Source: an uncultured Collinsella sp. (GTDB taxonomy: Bacteria; Actinomycetota; Coriobacteriia; Coriobacteriales; Coriobacteriaceae). Taken from it: a stretch of 52,694 nt of DNA. Numbering within the stretch: the first letter of the stretch is position 1; every line of letters starts with the position of its first letter. The DNA lies in the NCBI GenBank assembly GCA_900542555.1, contig UQNU01000006.1, positions 1 to 52,694 of the forward strand, given 5' to 3'. Shown piece by piece: positions 16,185-24,242 of the stretch. The notes under the pieces are model-generated. The model searched no databases. It was not told where the DNA came from and was given only the letters and a program-made list of their open reading frames with translations. The translations under genes were made by a program, and so were the position numbers.

Positions 16185-17225
16185 TTACAGCTCGACGAGC
16201 TGGCCGGTCTCGGCGGCCTCCTTGATAGCGTTAAGCAGCGTGAGCGTCTTGACGTTATCGGCGGGGGTCACGACGGGCTCGACCTCGCGGCGGACGACCT
16301 TCACAAAGTGCTTGAGCTGCATCTTGTGCGGCAGCGCCGGGTCCACGGCCGGGATCTCCATCTGCAGCGGCTTGTGCCAGTTAGAGGCGCCGTCGTAGGA
16401 GAACTGGTGCAGGCGGGGCAGCGACAGGGCGCCCTTAGTGCCGCCGATAAAGTAGGCGTCGGCGTCGAAGGGGCGGTACTGCGGATCCTCGCGAGCGGTT
16501 GCCTCCCAGTTCCAGGGGCTGGCGGTGGCGTCGGAGATGGTCATGCTTGCGAGCGCGCCATCGGCAAAACGGACGTTGACCACGGCGGAGTCCTCGGTCT
16601 CAAAACCGCGGGCGGCGCTGGACTGCATACCCTGGACGGCAACGGGCTCGCCCAGCAGGTAGCGGAGCAGGTCGACGTCGTGCACCAGGTTGACCAGGAT
16701 CGGGCCGGCACCCTTCTTGCGGCGCCATTCGACATCGAAGTACTCGTCATTCTTATAGATCATGTAGTGGAAGCTCGACACGGTGAGCTTGCCCAGCTCG
16801 CCGGACTCGATGATCTCCTTGGCCTTGTTGACGAAGGGGTTGTGGCGACGGTGCTGACCCACGAGCACGGGCACGCCGGCGGTCTCGGCCTCGGCGGCGA
16901 AGGCCTGGGCATCCTCGAGATCGTTGGAGATCGGCTTTTCGATCAACGGCACGATATTGCGCTTCACAGCCTCGCGGGCAACGCCCAGGTGCAGGTCGTT
17001 GGGGGTGGCGATAATAACGGCCTCGGGCTTGACCTCGTCCATCATCTGAGCGGGATCGGTGTAAAACGGCACGCCGGCGGCCTCGGCCGTGGCGCGGGCG
17101 CCCTCAAAGGCGTCGGCGATGGCGACGAGCTCGGCCTCGGGCTCCTCGGTGACAAAGCGGATGTGGTTGCGGCCCATGGCGCCGGCGCCGATAACGGCAA
17201 TGCGGACGGGGTTGAGCTCAGACAT
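16185..17225 (-). CDS. Gfo/Idh/MocA-family NAD(P)-dependent sugar or cyclitol dehydrogenase
   Basis: A 346-residue oxidoreductase. The Rossmann signature IAVIGAGAMGRNHIR is at the N-terminus, followed by IIATPNDLH and the family lysine in PLIEKPIS. The C-terminal alpha/beta domain carries GPILVNLVHDVDLLRYLLGE, whose His/Asp helix normally contributes catalysis. Members oxidise sugars, inositols or their derivatives. AAGGAG precedes the ATG. It is the third gene of a minus-strand operon after an SDR and an OFA-type transporter, which suggests uptake and stepwise oxidation of one polyol or sugar acid; the substrate is not evident. Confidence 0.88.
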   Translation of the reverse strand: MSELNPVRIAVIGAGAMGRNHIRFVTEEPEAELVAIADAFEGARATAEAAGVPFYTDPAQMMDEVKPEAVIIATPNDLHLGVAREAVKRNIVPLIEKPISNDLEDAQAFAAEAETAGVPVLVGQHRRHNPFVNKAKEIIESGELGKLTVSSFHYMIYKNDEYFDVEWRRKKGAGPILVNLVHDVDLLRYLLGEPVAVQGMQSSAARGFETEDSAVVNVRFADGALASMTISDATASPWNWEATAREDPQYRPFDADAYFIGGTKGALSLPRLHQFSYDGASNWHKPLQMEIPAVDPALPHKMQLKHFVKVVRREVEPVVTPADNVKTLTLLNAIKEAAETGQLVEL

Positions 17226-17255
17226 TTCGACTCCTTAATACTGGTGACCGGTGGA

Positions 17256-17286
17256 ATGCGACAAAGGGGCCGTCCCTTTGTCGCAT
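17256..17286. repeat. 31-bp palindrome, family P31, copy 2 (GC variant)
   Basis: Same length and core as the other P31 copies, but the outer arm reads ATGCGAC with the partner GTCGCAT, so the changed base is compensated in the other arm; the centre has GGGGC/GTCCC. It lies in the 69-bp gap between the OFA-type transporter and the Gfo/Idh gene. Confidence 0.8.
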
Positions 17287-17294
17287 CGGTAAAA

Positions 17295-18551
17295 CTAGGC
17301 AGACTTCTTCTTGCTGTCGGAGACCATCATGTAGACGGTGAGCACGACGGCGATGGCGGCGATCACGATGGCGCCGTAGAAGGACTGCTGGTAGGCGGCG
17401 CTGCCGGCCTCGGCGTGATACAGCACGGCGGTGATGGGCTGGCTGATCCAGGTGGAAGCGGCATAGCCCAAAAACATGATGCCGTAGTTGACACCGATGT
17501 TGCTGGTGCCAAAGGCGCCACCGGTGAGCGGCGGGTAGATGACGAGCAGGGCGCCAAAGCTAAAGCCGAGCAGGGCGAGCGCCACAAAGAACATGGCCTG
17601 CGTAAAGCTCATCGACATGATGACGAGTGCGACGATGGTGACAACAAGGCTGATGAGCAGCGACTTATAGGCGCCGAGCTTGTCGATGATCTGGCCAAAG
17701 GACAGACGGCCAACCAGGTTGGCGCAGGTGTTGACGGAGACCACCACACCGCCGAGGGCGACGGCCGCGGCGCTCGTGGGGTCGGCGAAGAGCTGGACGG
17801 CGGCGATGGAAGCAACCTTGCCGACGAGCAGGGTGCCGGCGGTGGCGGCAAAGGCGAAGGTGATGATGAGGACCCAGAAGCGCGGGGTCTTGACCATCTC
17901 GCCCGGGGTGAGGTCGCCGAAGGTACCGGCGTGCGCGCCGCCCTTGGGGGCCTCGAAGCCCTCGGGCAGCCAACCGGCCTCGGGGGCCTTCAAGAACAGG
18001 GCGGAGGCGGCAATCGTCACAAAGAAGATGACGCCGAGTGCCTTGAGGGCGCCAAAGATGCCCAGGCTCGGGATGAGCAGCGAGGCGAGTACCGGGGACA
18101 GCACTGCGGGGCCGGCGGTCGAAGCGGCCAGGGTGATGCCGGAGGCGAGACCCTTCTTGTCGATGAACCACTTTTGGCCGGTGGTGAGCGCCGGGTTGTA
18201 GCCCAGGCCGTTGCCGATGGCGGCGACGAGCGAGAACCACAGGTAGAACTGCCACGGTTCGGTGACGGTGCCGGACATGAACCAGCCCACGCCGTAGCAC
18301 ACGGCGGCGGCGATCACGACGTTGCGCGGACCGATCTTGTCGGAGATACGGCCGGCGAAGATGCCCGTCACGGCCATGATGGTCTGGAAGACGGGGAAGG
18401 CCCAGGTAAGGGCGCTGGACCACTCGGGATAGACGGCGAGCAGATTCTTGCTCACGACGGAATACAGCGCGATGGAGCTGATGAAGAACATGGTGACGCA
18501 CGCGGCGGAAAGCACGACGGCGCGACCCTTGTTGGAGTTGGTGGAAGCCAT
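17295..18551 (-). CDS. OFA-type major facilitator transporter
   Basis: A 418-residue, 12-span MFS protein. The loop 2-3 region reads GRISDKIGPRNV and the second-half equivalent is GQIIDKLGAYKS. The segment GLGYNPALTTGQKWFIDKKG closely resembles the oxalate:formate antiporter (OFA) subfamily. The lysines of the C-terminal tail are cytoplasmic. OFA members carry carboxylates as well as unrelated solutes, so naming a substrate is unsafe. It is the middle gene of the SDR-OFA-Gfo/Idh operon and probably brings in the compound those two dehydrogenases oxidise. Confidence 0.85.
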   Translation of the reverse strand: MASTNSNKGRAVVLSAACVTMFFISSIALYSVVSKNLLAVYPEWSSALTWAFPVFQTIMAVTGIFAGRISDKIGPRNVVIAAAVCYGVGWFMSGTVTEPWQFYLWFSLVAAIGNGLGYNPALTTGQKWFIDKKGLASGITLAASTAGPAVLSPVLASLLIPSLGIFGALKALGVIFFVTIAASALFLKAPEAGWLPEGFEAPKGGAHAGTFGDLTPGEMVKTPRFWVLIITFAFAATAGTLLVGKVASIAAVQLFADPTSAAAVALGGVVVSVNTCANLVGRLSFGQIIDKLGAYKSLLISLVVTIVALVIMSMSFTQAMFFVALALLGFSFGALLVIYPPLTGGAFGTSNIGVNYGIMFLGYAASTWISQPITAVLYHAEAGSAAYQQSFYGAIVIAAIAVVLTVYMMVSDSKKKSA

Positions 18552-18617
18552 TGGACTCTTTCTAATCGATACGGGGGAGGAGCGGGCGTGTCCGCGGGGC
18601 CTCCCTGTCAGGTTGGT

Positions 18618-19499
18618 TTACTGGTCAGTCGGCTTTGCGACGCCGGACTCATCGGACCAGAGCTCGACACCCTTGTTCTTGAGGTAGTTGTCGGCAAAGG
18701 CTCGGCGGCCGCCGGGCTTGGCGGTGAGGTCGCCCATCATATTGGAGAAACCGCCATCGACCTTGATGGCGTCGCCGGTGGTAAAGTCCGAGCGCTTGGA
18801 CGCCAGGAACATGACGGCGTTGGCGATATCGCTGACCTCGCCGATGCGACGCGTGGCGATGAGACGGCTGCGGCTCTTCTCGACCTCGGGGTCGGCGTAA
18901 AAGCTTGCCGACATGGGGGTCTTGACAAAGCAAGGCTCGACGCAGTTGGAGCGCACGCCGTAGGGGCCCCACTCGGCAGCCAGCATCTTGGACATCATGT
19001 TGACGCCGGCCTTGGTGGAGCTGTACACGCCCGAGAACGTCTCGGGGGAGTGGCTGGCGACGGTCGAGATATGCACCAGGCGGCCCTGGCCGGCCTTGAT
19101 CATCTCGCGACCAAAGCGCTGCGAGGTGATGAAGTAGCCGGTGAGGTTGACGTTGAGCACCTGCTCCCAGTCGCTCAGCGGCAGGTCCTCCATGGCGGCG
19201 AAGCGCAGGATGCCGGCGGTGTTGACGAGAACGTCGACGCGACCGAAGTCGGCGATGGTGGCGTCGACGGCGGCCTGAACCTCGGCCTCGTCGGTGGCAT
19301 TCATCTTGTAACCCTCAGCGTGGATGCCAAACTCGGCGGCGAGGTCGGCGGCTGCAGCCTTGACCTTTTCCTCGTCCAGATCGAGCAGGACGACGTTGGC
19401 GCCGTTGCGGGCGAACTCGCGGCAAATCTCGACGCCCATACCGCCGAGTGCGCCGGTCACGGCGCAGACATCGCCCTCGAGCTTAAGCCAGTTGCTCAT
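18618..19499 (-). CDS. Short-chain dehydrogenase/reductase
   Basis: A 293-residue classical SDR. Cofactor motif TGALGGMG near residue 15, NTAG in the central strand, catalytic Ser in STVAS and YSSTK as the YxxxK pair, then the IKVDGGFS end strand. A tail of about 35 residues beyond the usual end is unusual. The start is the ATG with AAGGGAAG upstream; 15 more codons are open but lack a site. It is the first gene of the operon and is divergent from the LysR gene. The family includes polyol and gluconate dehydrogenases and hydroxysteroid dehydrogenases; which applies cannot be decided here. Confidence 0.88.
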   Translation of the reverse strand: MSNWLKLEGDVCAVTGALGGMGVEICREFARNGANVVLLDLDEEKVKAAAADLAAEFGIHAEGYKMNATDEAEVQAAVDATIADFGRVDVLVNTAGILRFAAMEDLPLSDWEQVLNVNLTGYFITSQRFGREMIKAGQGRLVHISTVASHSPETFSGVYSSTKAGVNMMSKMLAAEWGPYGVRSNCVEPCFVKTPMSASFYADPEVEKSRSRLIATRRIGEVSDIANAVMFLASKRSDFTTGDAIKVDGGFSNMMGDLTAKPGGRRAFADNYLKNKGVELWSDESGVAKPTDQ

Positions 19500-19568
19500 A
19501 GGAACTTCCCTTCTTGTGCCTCCCGGTGGGCCGTTCCCATTCATCGACCCACGTGGTTTTCGCAGGTT

Positions 19569-19615
19569 ATCGTATGCTTTGCATTTGCGCAGGTGAATTG
19601 CATATTTGTTAGAAT
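19569..19615. promoter_or_regulatory. Candidate divergent promoters of the SDR operon and LysR gene
   Basis: On the minus strand TTCACC (19592-19597) and TACGAT (19569-19574) are 17 bp apart and face the SDR operon. On the plus strand TAGAAT (19610-19615) is a weaker -10 facing the LysR gene. Overlapping divergent promoters fit LysR-type control, but no clear T-N11-A site was confirmed. Confidence 0.35.
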
Positions 19616-19732
19616 GGCGTTAACCGTAGGTTTATAGCTTGCAAGACGATGCGCCTTTAATTGAGTGCGTGACCTGCCAAAACAACCCCCTTCGGCAGTT
19701 CATTGCCATGCGTCTGGAAACAGGAGATTGAC

Positions 19733-20794
19733 GTGTACGATCGACGACTCGAGGCCATATCGGCCGCCGCGGAGCTGGGAAGCTTCTCACGGGCGGCGGC
19801 AAAATTGCGCGTGTCGACCCCGGCGCTCGTCAAGCAGGTGTCGGGCTTCGAGGCCGAGTTTGGCATCACGTTGTTCGAGCGCTCGCATTCGGGTGTTAAG
19901 GTGACGCCGGCGGGTGCTCTGCTGGTGGACGATGCGCGCTCGATCATGCGGCAGTCCGAGGACGCGCTGCGCCGTGCCCGACGCGCAGCGGGCGATGGCG
20001 GGGCCGTGCGCCTGGGCGTGTCGATGATGTGCCCGGGGCGCCAGACGCTGTCGATGTGGTCGGGCATCCATGATCTGGAACCGTCGCTACGATTTGAGAT
20101 CGTGCCGGTAAGCGACCTCTATGACGAGCGCGAGACCGTCATGCGCAGCCTCGGTCGCGAGGTCGATGTGGTGCAGTCGAGTTTTTCGACCCCGCGCTGG
20201 GGTGACGCCTGCCAAAAGCTCCGCATTGTCAACGTGCCGTTTTATATCGACCTGCCGCGCACGAGCCCGCTGGCGCGCAAGACGCGCATCACAGTTGCCG
20301 ACCTGGAGGGTATGCGTCTGCGCGTGCTCCGCCACGGCAACGACGCTATGGACAGCCTGCGTATCGATCTTTTGGCAGACGGCGGCGTGGACGTGATCGA
20401 TGTGGATAGCTTTGACTTTGCGCTCTTTAACGAGGCGGAGGAAAAGGGCGACGCGGTGCTCACCTGCGGGGCGTGGTCGGGGGTGCACCCGGCCTTTGTG
20501 GGCGTGCCGTTCCTATGCGGTCGCGAGGTGCCAGTCTTTCTGCACTACCCGCTCGAGCCCACCCTCCAAGTCCAAAAATTCGTCAACGCCATGGCAGGGA
20601 CCTCGGACAAAATCTCGGACCCAATCTGGGTCCAGGAGGGAGTCCGATGTATACGAAAGAGGAGCGCGAGGGGATTCTCTGGGAGTTCCACCGGAGCGGC
20701 CTGTCCGCCCCCGCCGCCTGCAGGAGCCTGCCGCTTTTCCCGAACAAGGACAACCTGTATGCTTGGCTCAAGCTGGAGGAGGCAGGCGAGCTGA
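19733..20794 (+). CDS. LysR-family regulator, 3' end interrupted by the IS
   Basis: A LysR-type regulator. The N-terminal winged HTH is RRLEAISAAAELGSFSRAAA with the usual KQVSGFEAEFGITLFER; the effector-binding domain follows. GTG with AGGAG 8 nt upstream is the start. Native sequence runs for 288 codons to 20596, where the IS left end begins, close to the full 290-300 residues of the family. Beyond that the frame reads about 65 foreign residues, including a proline run, out of the IS to a stop at 20792-20794. Both domains are essentially complete, so it may still work. It is divergent from the SDR operon, its probable target. Confidence 0.85.
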   Translation: MYDRRLEAISAAAELGSFSRAAAKLRVSTPALVKQVSGFEAEFGITLFERSHSGVKVTPAGALLVDDARSIMRQSEDALRRARRAAGDGGAVRLGVSMMCPGRQTLSMWSGIHDLEPSLRFEIVPVSDLYDERETVMRSLGREVDVVQSSFSTPRWGDACQKLRIVNVPFYIDLPRTSPLARKTRITVADLEGMRLRVLRHGNDAMDSLRIDLLADGGVDVIDVDSFDFALFNEAEEKGDAVLTCGAWSGVHPAFVGVPFLCGREVPVFLHYPLEPTLQVQKFVNAMAGTSDKISDPIWVQEGVRCIRKRSARGFSGSSTGAACPPPPPAGACRFSRTRTTCMLGSSWRRQAS

Positions 20795-22110
20795 CCGCCC
20801 GTGAGATGCCCGACCGGGCGGAGCGCATGCACTGCTCGCACGGCGAGGGCAGCCCCGCATTCGCCGCGAGGCGACCGGGCACCGAGCCCGCCTCCCCGCG
20901 GAAGCGTCGAGTCGAAGGGGGCGCGGGCAAGATGGAGAGGACCGGGCGCGGAGGGGCCGGCGGCGAGCCGCCCGAGCAGACCGACTGGCGGGACTGGGGC
21001 CTGGAGGGGCTTCCCGACGACCCCGCCGAGCGCGCCCGCGAGGCCGAGGTCAGGCTCGCCGAGGCCCTGGCGGTGTTGGACGTCCTAAAAGCACCAGGCC
21101 CTGGCTCTTTGACGAACGAGGAGAAGCACAGGGCGGGAGAGGCGGCGAGGAGGCTCTCGCCGGCGGTGAGGCTCGCGGACGTGACCAGGACCCTGTCGAT
21201 CCCGAAGAGCACCTATCTTGACCAGGCGTCCAGGATCTCGAGGCCCGACCCCAAGGCCGCGCTCAGGGAGCGCGTGCGCGCGTCGTTCGAGGCGAGCGGC
21301 GGCGCCTACGGGCCTGAGTCCGTGACCGCCGACCTCAGGAGGGGACCCGGCGAGCCCGTCTCGTGGCGCGAGCTCGCGCCCGGGGACGCCGAGAGCCCCG
21401 TCGTCGCGTCCGAGAAGGTCGTGCGCCGGATCATGCGCGAGGAGGGCCTGGTCGCCCGCAAGGCGGCGCAGATGCGCCGGAGGGCGAGGTACCGCAGCTA
21501 CCGGGGCGAGCTCGCGGAGCGCTCGGCCAACGTCCCACTGCGCGCGGACGGGACGCACGACTTCCGCGCGCCCGCGCCCGGCCTGCTCGTGGTCACCGAC
21601 GTCACGGAGTTCAGGCTCGACGGGTACAGGGCGTACCTGTCGCCCGCGATCGACTGCTTCGACGGGTGGCCGATCTGCTGGAGGGTCTCGGTCCACGCCG
21701 ACTCCGACCTGATGGTCGGCATGCTCAGGGACCTGGTGGGGATAGTCGGGCCGACCGAGGACCGGCCGCTCACGGTGCACACCGACGGCGGCGCCGTCTA
21801 CATGGGGCGCGAGTGGCGCGAGGCGTGCGGCCCCGGGGTGGTGCGCTCGATGTCGAGGAGGGCCCGGAGCCCCGACAACGCGCGCGCCGAGGGGTTCTTC
21901 GGCACGCTCAAGTGCGACTTCTTCGAGGGCAGGGACTGGACCGGCGTGCCGTTCGACGAGTTCTCCCGCCTGCTCGGCGAATATATCGAGTGGTACAGGG
22001 ACGGCAAGCTCAAGAAGGACCTAGGATGGAAGACCATTAGGGAGTATCGCGAGGAGAGGGGCCATGCGGCATAGCGCCGGGACATGGTCCGGAAAAACGT
22101 CCGAGGTCCC
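20597..22110 (+). mobile_element. IS3-type insertion sequence, complete, about 1514 bp
   Basis: Terminal inverted repeats start GGGACCTCGGAC at 20597 and, on the other strand, at 22110; 12 bases match exactly and partial identity continues. The two flanking bases could extend the repeat to TG...CA (20592-22115), the usual IS3 ends, but the other copy at bases 1-55 diverges right after GGTCCC, so the shorter limits are used. No abutting target duplication is visible. The element is GC-richer than the host genes. It carries one transposase ORF. The left junction is in the LysR gene; the right junction is in a hairpin repeat. Confidence 0.85.
20647..22074 (+). CDS. IS3-family DDE transposase, single reading frame
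   Basis: A 475-residue transposase. The N-terminal 70 residues are an OrfA-like helix-turn-helix (TKEEREGILWEFHRSGLSA), followed by a charged Arg/Gly/Glu-rich linker and the OrfB part: SLTNEEKHRAGEAARRL, the HTH_21-like region, and the rve catalytic core with Asp318 (VVTDVTEF), Asp380 (HTDGG) and Glu415 (DNARAEGFFGTLK). The last two are 35 residues apart, the DD(35)E spacing of IS3. Most IS3 elements need a -1 frameshift to join OrfA and OrfB; here both are in one open frame. It looks intact and probably active. Confidence 0.92.
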   Translation: MYTKEEREGILWEFHRSGLSAPAACRSLPLFPNKDNLYAWLKLEEAGELTAREMPDRAERMHCSHGEGSPAFAARRPGTEPASPRKRRVEGGAGKMERTGRGGAGGEPPEQTDWRDWGLEGLPDDPAERAREAEVRLAEALAVLDVLKAPGPGSLTNEEKHRAGEAARRLSPAVRLADVTRTLSIPKSTYLDQASRISRPDPKAALRERVRASFEASGGAYGPESVTADLRRGPGEPVSWRELAPGDAESPVVASEKVVRRIMREEGLVARKAAQMRRRARYRSYRGELAERSANVPLRADGTHDFRAPAPGLLVVTDVTEFRLDGYRAYLSPAIDCFDGWPICWRVSVHADSDLMVGMLRDLVGIVGPTEDRPLTVHTDGGAVYMGREWREACGPGVVRSMSRRARSPDNARAEGFFGTLKCDFFEGRDWTGVPFDEFSRLLGEYIEWYRDGKLKKDLGWKTIREYREERGHAA

Positions 22111-22111
22111 C

Positions 22112-22151
22112 GGCATCCCATTTTGGGCCCGAAAAGTGGGATACGGTTTCC
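22112..22151. repeat. Hairpin-repeat remnant at the IS right end
   Basis: GCATCCCATT (22114-22123) equals the right arm of the unit at 202-218, and GTGGGATACGGTTTCC (22136-22151) resembles the next unit's left arm. The IS right end thus abuts the same hairpin repeat family in both copies visible here. Confidence 0.5.
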
Positions 22152-22161
22152 GGCCGGCATG

Positions 22162-22200
22162 AAAAAGCCTCCGCAGCTCGTGTGGCTGCGGAGGCTTTAT
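22162..22200. terminator. Bidirectional intrinsic terminator
   Basis: AAAAAGCCTCCGCAGC pairs with GCTGCGGAGGCTTT; A-rich and T-rich flanks allow use from both sides. It probably served the LysR gene before the IS entered, and may also end the ABC operon coming from the right. Confidence 0.75.
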
Positions 22201-22225
22201 TCGTTGCGGCGCATTGTGTTTGGGT

Positions 22226-22318
22226 CGCTGAGATGAGTCGATTTGCCCCGAAAGAGGAGGGCATTGACCTTAGGGTCATGCCCGACGAATGAGCGGCAAA
22301 TCGGCCATCTCGGCGAGC
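22226..22318 (-). repeat. Multi-stem element, copy D (minus strand)
   Basis: Read on the minus strand: outer stem GAGATG..CGATTTGCC with GGCAAATCG..CATCTC, then CGTC and the apical hairpin GGGCAT-GACC-CTAA-GGTC-A-ATGCCC, then TCCTCTTTC. The flanking CGTC and TCCTCTTTC are identical to copy A at 26680, and the hairpin has the same one-base 3' bulge. It starts within a few bases of the stop of the ABC exporter gene, so it would be the 3' end of that mRNA. Confidence 0.7.
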
Positions 22319-22322
22319 CGAA

Positions 22323-24242
22323 CTACTCCAGCTCAAACGCTCCGGTATAGAGCTGGTAGTAATACCCGCGCTTGGCGATCAGTTCGTCGTGGTTGCCGCG
22401 CTCGATGATGCGGCCGTGGTCCAGACAGATGATTGCGTCGGAGTTGCGCACAGTGGACAGGCGGTGCGCGATGACAAACGTCGTGCGGCCCTCCATGAGC
22501 TTGTCCATGCCCGCCTGCACGATAGCCTCGGTGCGGGTGTCAATGCTCGACGTGGCCTCGTCCAGAATCATTGCCGGCGGATCGGCGACGGCAGCGCGGG
22601 CGATCGAGATCAGCTGGCGCTGGCCCTGCGACAGCTGGGCGCCGTTGCCGGTGAGCATGGTGTCATAGCCGTCGGGCAGGCGGGTGATAAAGTCGTCCGC
22701 GCCCGCGAGCTTGGCCGCCGCGATGCACTCCTCGTCGGTCGCATCCAGGTTGCCGTAGCGGATGTTATCCATCACGGTGCCGGTGAACAGGTTCACGTCC
22801 TGCAGCACGACGCCCAGGCTTCGGCGCAGGTCGGCCTTGCGGATCTTGTTGACGTTGATGCCGTCGTAGCGGATCTTGCCGTCGGCGATGTCGTAGAAGC
22901 GGTTGATGAGGTTGGTGATGGTCGTCTTGCCGGCACCGGTGGCGCCGACAAACGCGACCTTCTGGCCCGGCTTGGCAAACACGGACACGCCGTGCAGCAC
23001 CTCGTGGTCGGGCGTGTAGCCAAAGTCGACGTTGTCCATGACCAGGTCGCCGCGCAGCGGTACGTACTCGATCTCGCCGGTTGCGCGGTGCGGATGTTTC
23101 CACGCCCACATGCCGGTGTGGTGGTCCGCCTCCTCGAACTCCCAAGTCTCGGGGTTCACCTGCGCGTTGACGAGTGTCACGTAGCCTTCGTCGGCCTCGG
23201 GCTTCTCGTCGATGAGCTCAAAGATGCGGTCGGCGCCGGCGAGGCCCATGACCACGGCGTTGATCTGCTGTGAGATCTGGCCGATCTGTCCGCAGAACTG
23301 CTTGGTCATGTTGAGGAACGGCACCACGACGGCGATGGACAGCGCCATGCCCGAGATGCTCAGGTTGGGCACGCCCAGCGCCAGGAAAATGCCGCCCGCC
23401 AGTGCGACCAGCACGTAGAGCAGATTGCCCAGGTTCATAAGGATGGGCATGAGGATGTTGGCGTACATGTTGGCCTTCTGGGAGACCTCGAAGAGCTTTT
23501 CGTTGCGCTCGTCAAAATCGGCCTCGGCGGCAGACTCGTGGCAGAACGCCTTGACGACCTTCTGACCGTTCATGACTTCCTCGATATGGCCCTCGACCAC
23601 GCCGAGCTCGGTCTGCTGCGCAATGAAGAAGCGCGCGGAGTTGGAGCCGAGCAGCTTGGTCATAAAGGTCATAAAGGCGACGCCGGCGATGATGACCAGG
23701 CACATCCACACGCTGTAGTACAGCATGATAAAGAACACCGTGACGATGATGATGATCGTCATGAGCAGGTTGGGCAGCGACTGGCTGATCATCTGACGCA
23801 GCGTGTCGATGTCGTTGGTGTAGTGGCTCATGATATCGCCGCGCTGGTGCGTGTCGAAGTAGCGGATCGGCAGGTCCTGCATGCGGTTGAACATCATCTC
23901 GCGCAGCTTCTCGAGCGAGCCCTGCGTGACGATAGCCATGGCGCGGTTCCAGAAGAGCGAGGACAGGACGCCGACGCCGTAGATGCAGGCGAGGGTGGTC
24001 ACGAGCTGCAGAATCTTGGGCTGCGCGGCTTCCCAATCGCCCGACTGCCACGATTCGCTAATAATTTGCAGGGCGCTCTGCAGGAAGGTCGCGCCGATGG
24101 AGTTGATGATGGCGCAGAGCACCACGCCGGCGACGACAAGGGGCAAAAGCACGGGATAGAAGCCAAAGAGCGTCTTGATGAGGCGCGACATGGTGCCGCC
24201 CTTACGGCTGAGCGCGCGCTCGGCGGTCGTTGCCTTACTCAT
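22323..24242 (-). CDS. ABC exporter half-transporter (membrane plus ATPase), second gene
   Basis: A 639-residue fused ABC exporter. Six membrane helices occupy about residues 20-330. The ATPase has Walker A GATGAGKTT, a Q-loop, signature LSQGQ and Walker B MILDEATSS, followed by the H-loop AHRLS. An insert of about 50 residues (EFEEADHHTGMWAWKHPHR region) lies between the membrane and ATPase parts. Its ATG overlaps the end of the upstream ABC gene by 8 bases, so the two probably form a heterodimer. GGAGG precedes the start. With the MarR gene it forms a likely drug or peptide efflux operon. Confidence 0.92.
   Translation of the reverse strand: MSKATTAERALSRKGGTMSRLIKTLFGFYPVLLPLVVAGVVLCAIINSIGATFLQSALQIISESWQSGDWEAAQPKILQLVTTLACIYGVGVLSSLFWNRAMAIVTQGSLEKLREMMFNRMQDLPIRYFDTHQRGDIMSHYTNDIDTLRQMISQSLPNLLMTIIIIVTVFFIMLYYSVWMCLVIIAGVAFMTFMTKLLGSNSARFFIAQQTELGVVEGHIEEVMNGQKVVKAFCHESAAEADFDERNEKLFEVSQKANMYANILMPILMNLGNLLYVLVALAGGIFLALGVPNLSISGMALSIAVVVPFLNMTKQFCGQIGQISQQINAVVMGLAGADRIFELIDEKPEADEGYVTLVNAQVNPETWEFEEADHHTGMWAWKHPHRATGEIEYVPLRGDLVMDNVDFGYTPDHEVLHGVSVFAKPGQKVAFVGATGAGKTTITNLINRFYDIADGKIRYDGINVNKIRKADLRRSLGVVLQDVNLFTGTVMDNIRYGNLDATDEECIAAAKLAGADDFITRLPDGYDTMLTGNGAQLSQGQRQLISIARAAVADPPAMILDEATSSIDTRTEAIVQAGMDKLMEGRTTFVIAHRLSTVRNSDAIICLDHGRIIERGNHDELIAKRGYYYQLYTGAFELE

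Noticed and set aside
15681..19637. A 1318-codon open frame on the plus strand
   Set aside because: It is antisense to the Gfo/Idh, OFA and SDR genes and parts of their spacers; the translation is Gly/Asp/Val/His-rich without domains, as expected from a high-GC shadow frame.
21080..21110. Programmed frameshift site in the transposase (CCTAAAAG)
   Set aside because: The frame is continuous through this point, so no shift is needed for the full product.
20592..22115. IS limits extended to TG...CA ends with a GGCA target duplication
   Set aside because: The second copy (bases 1-55) diverges right after GGTCCC, and the GGCA repeats do not abut the ends symmetrically.
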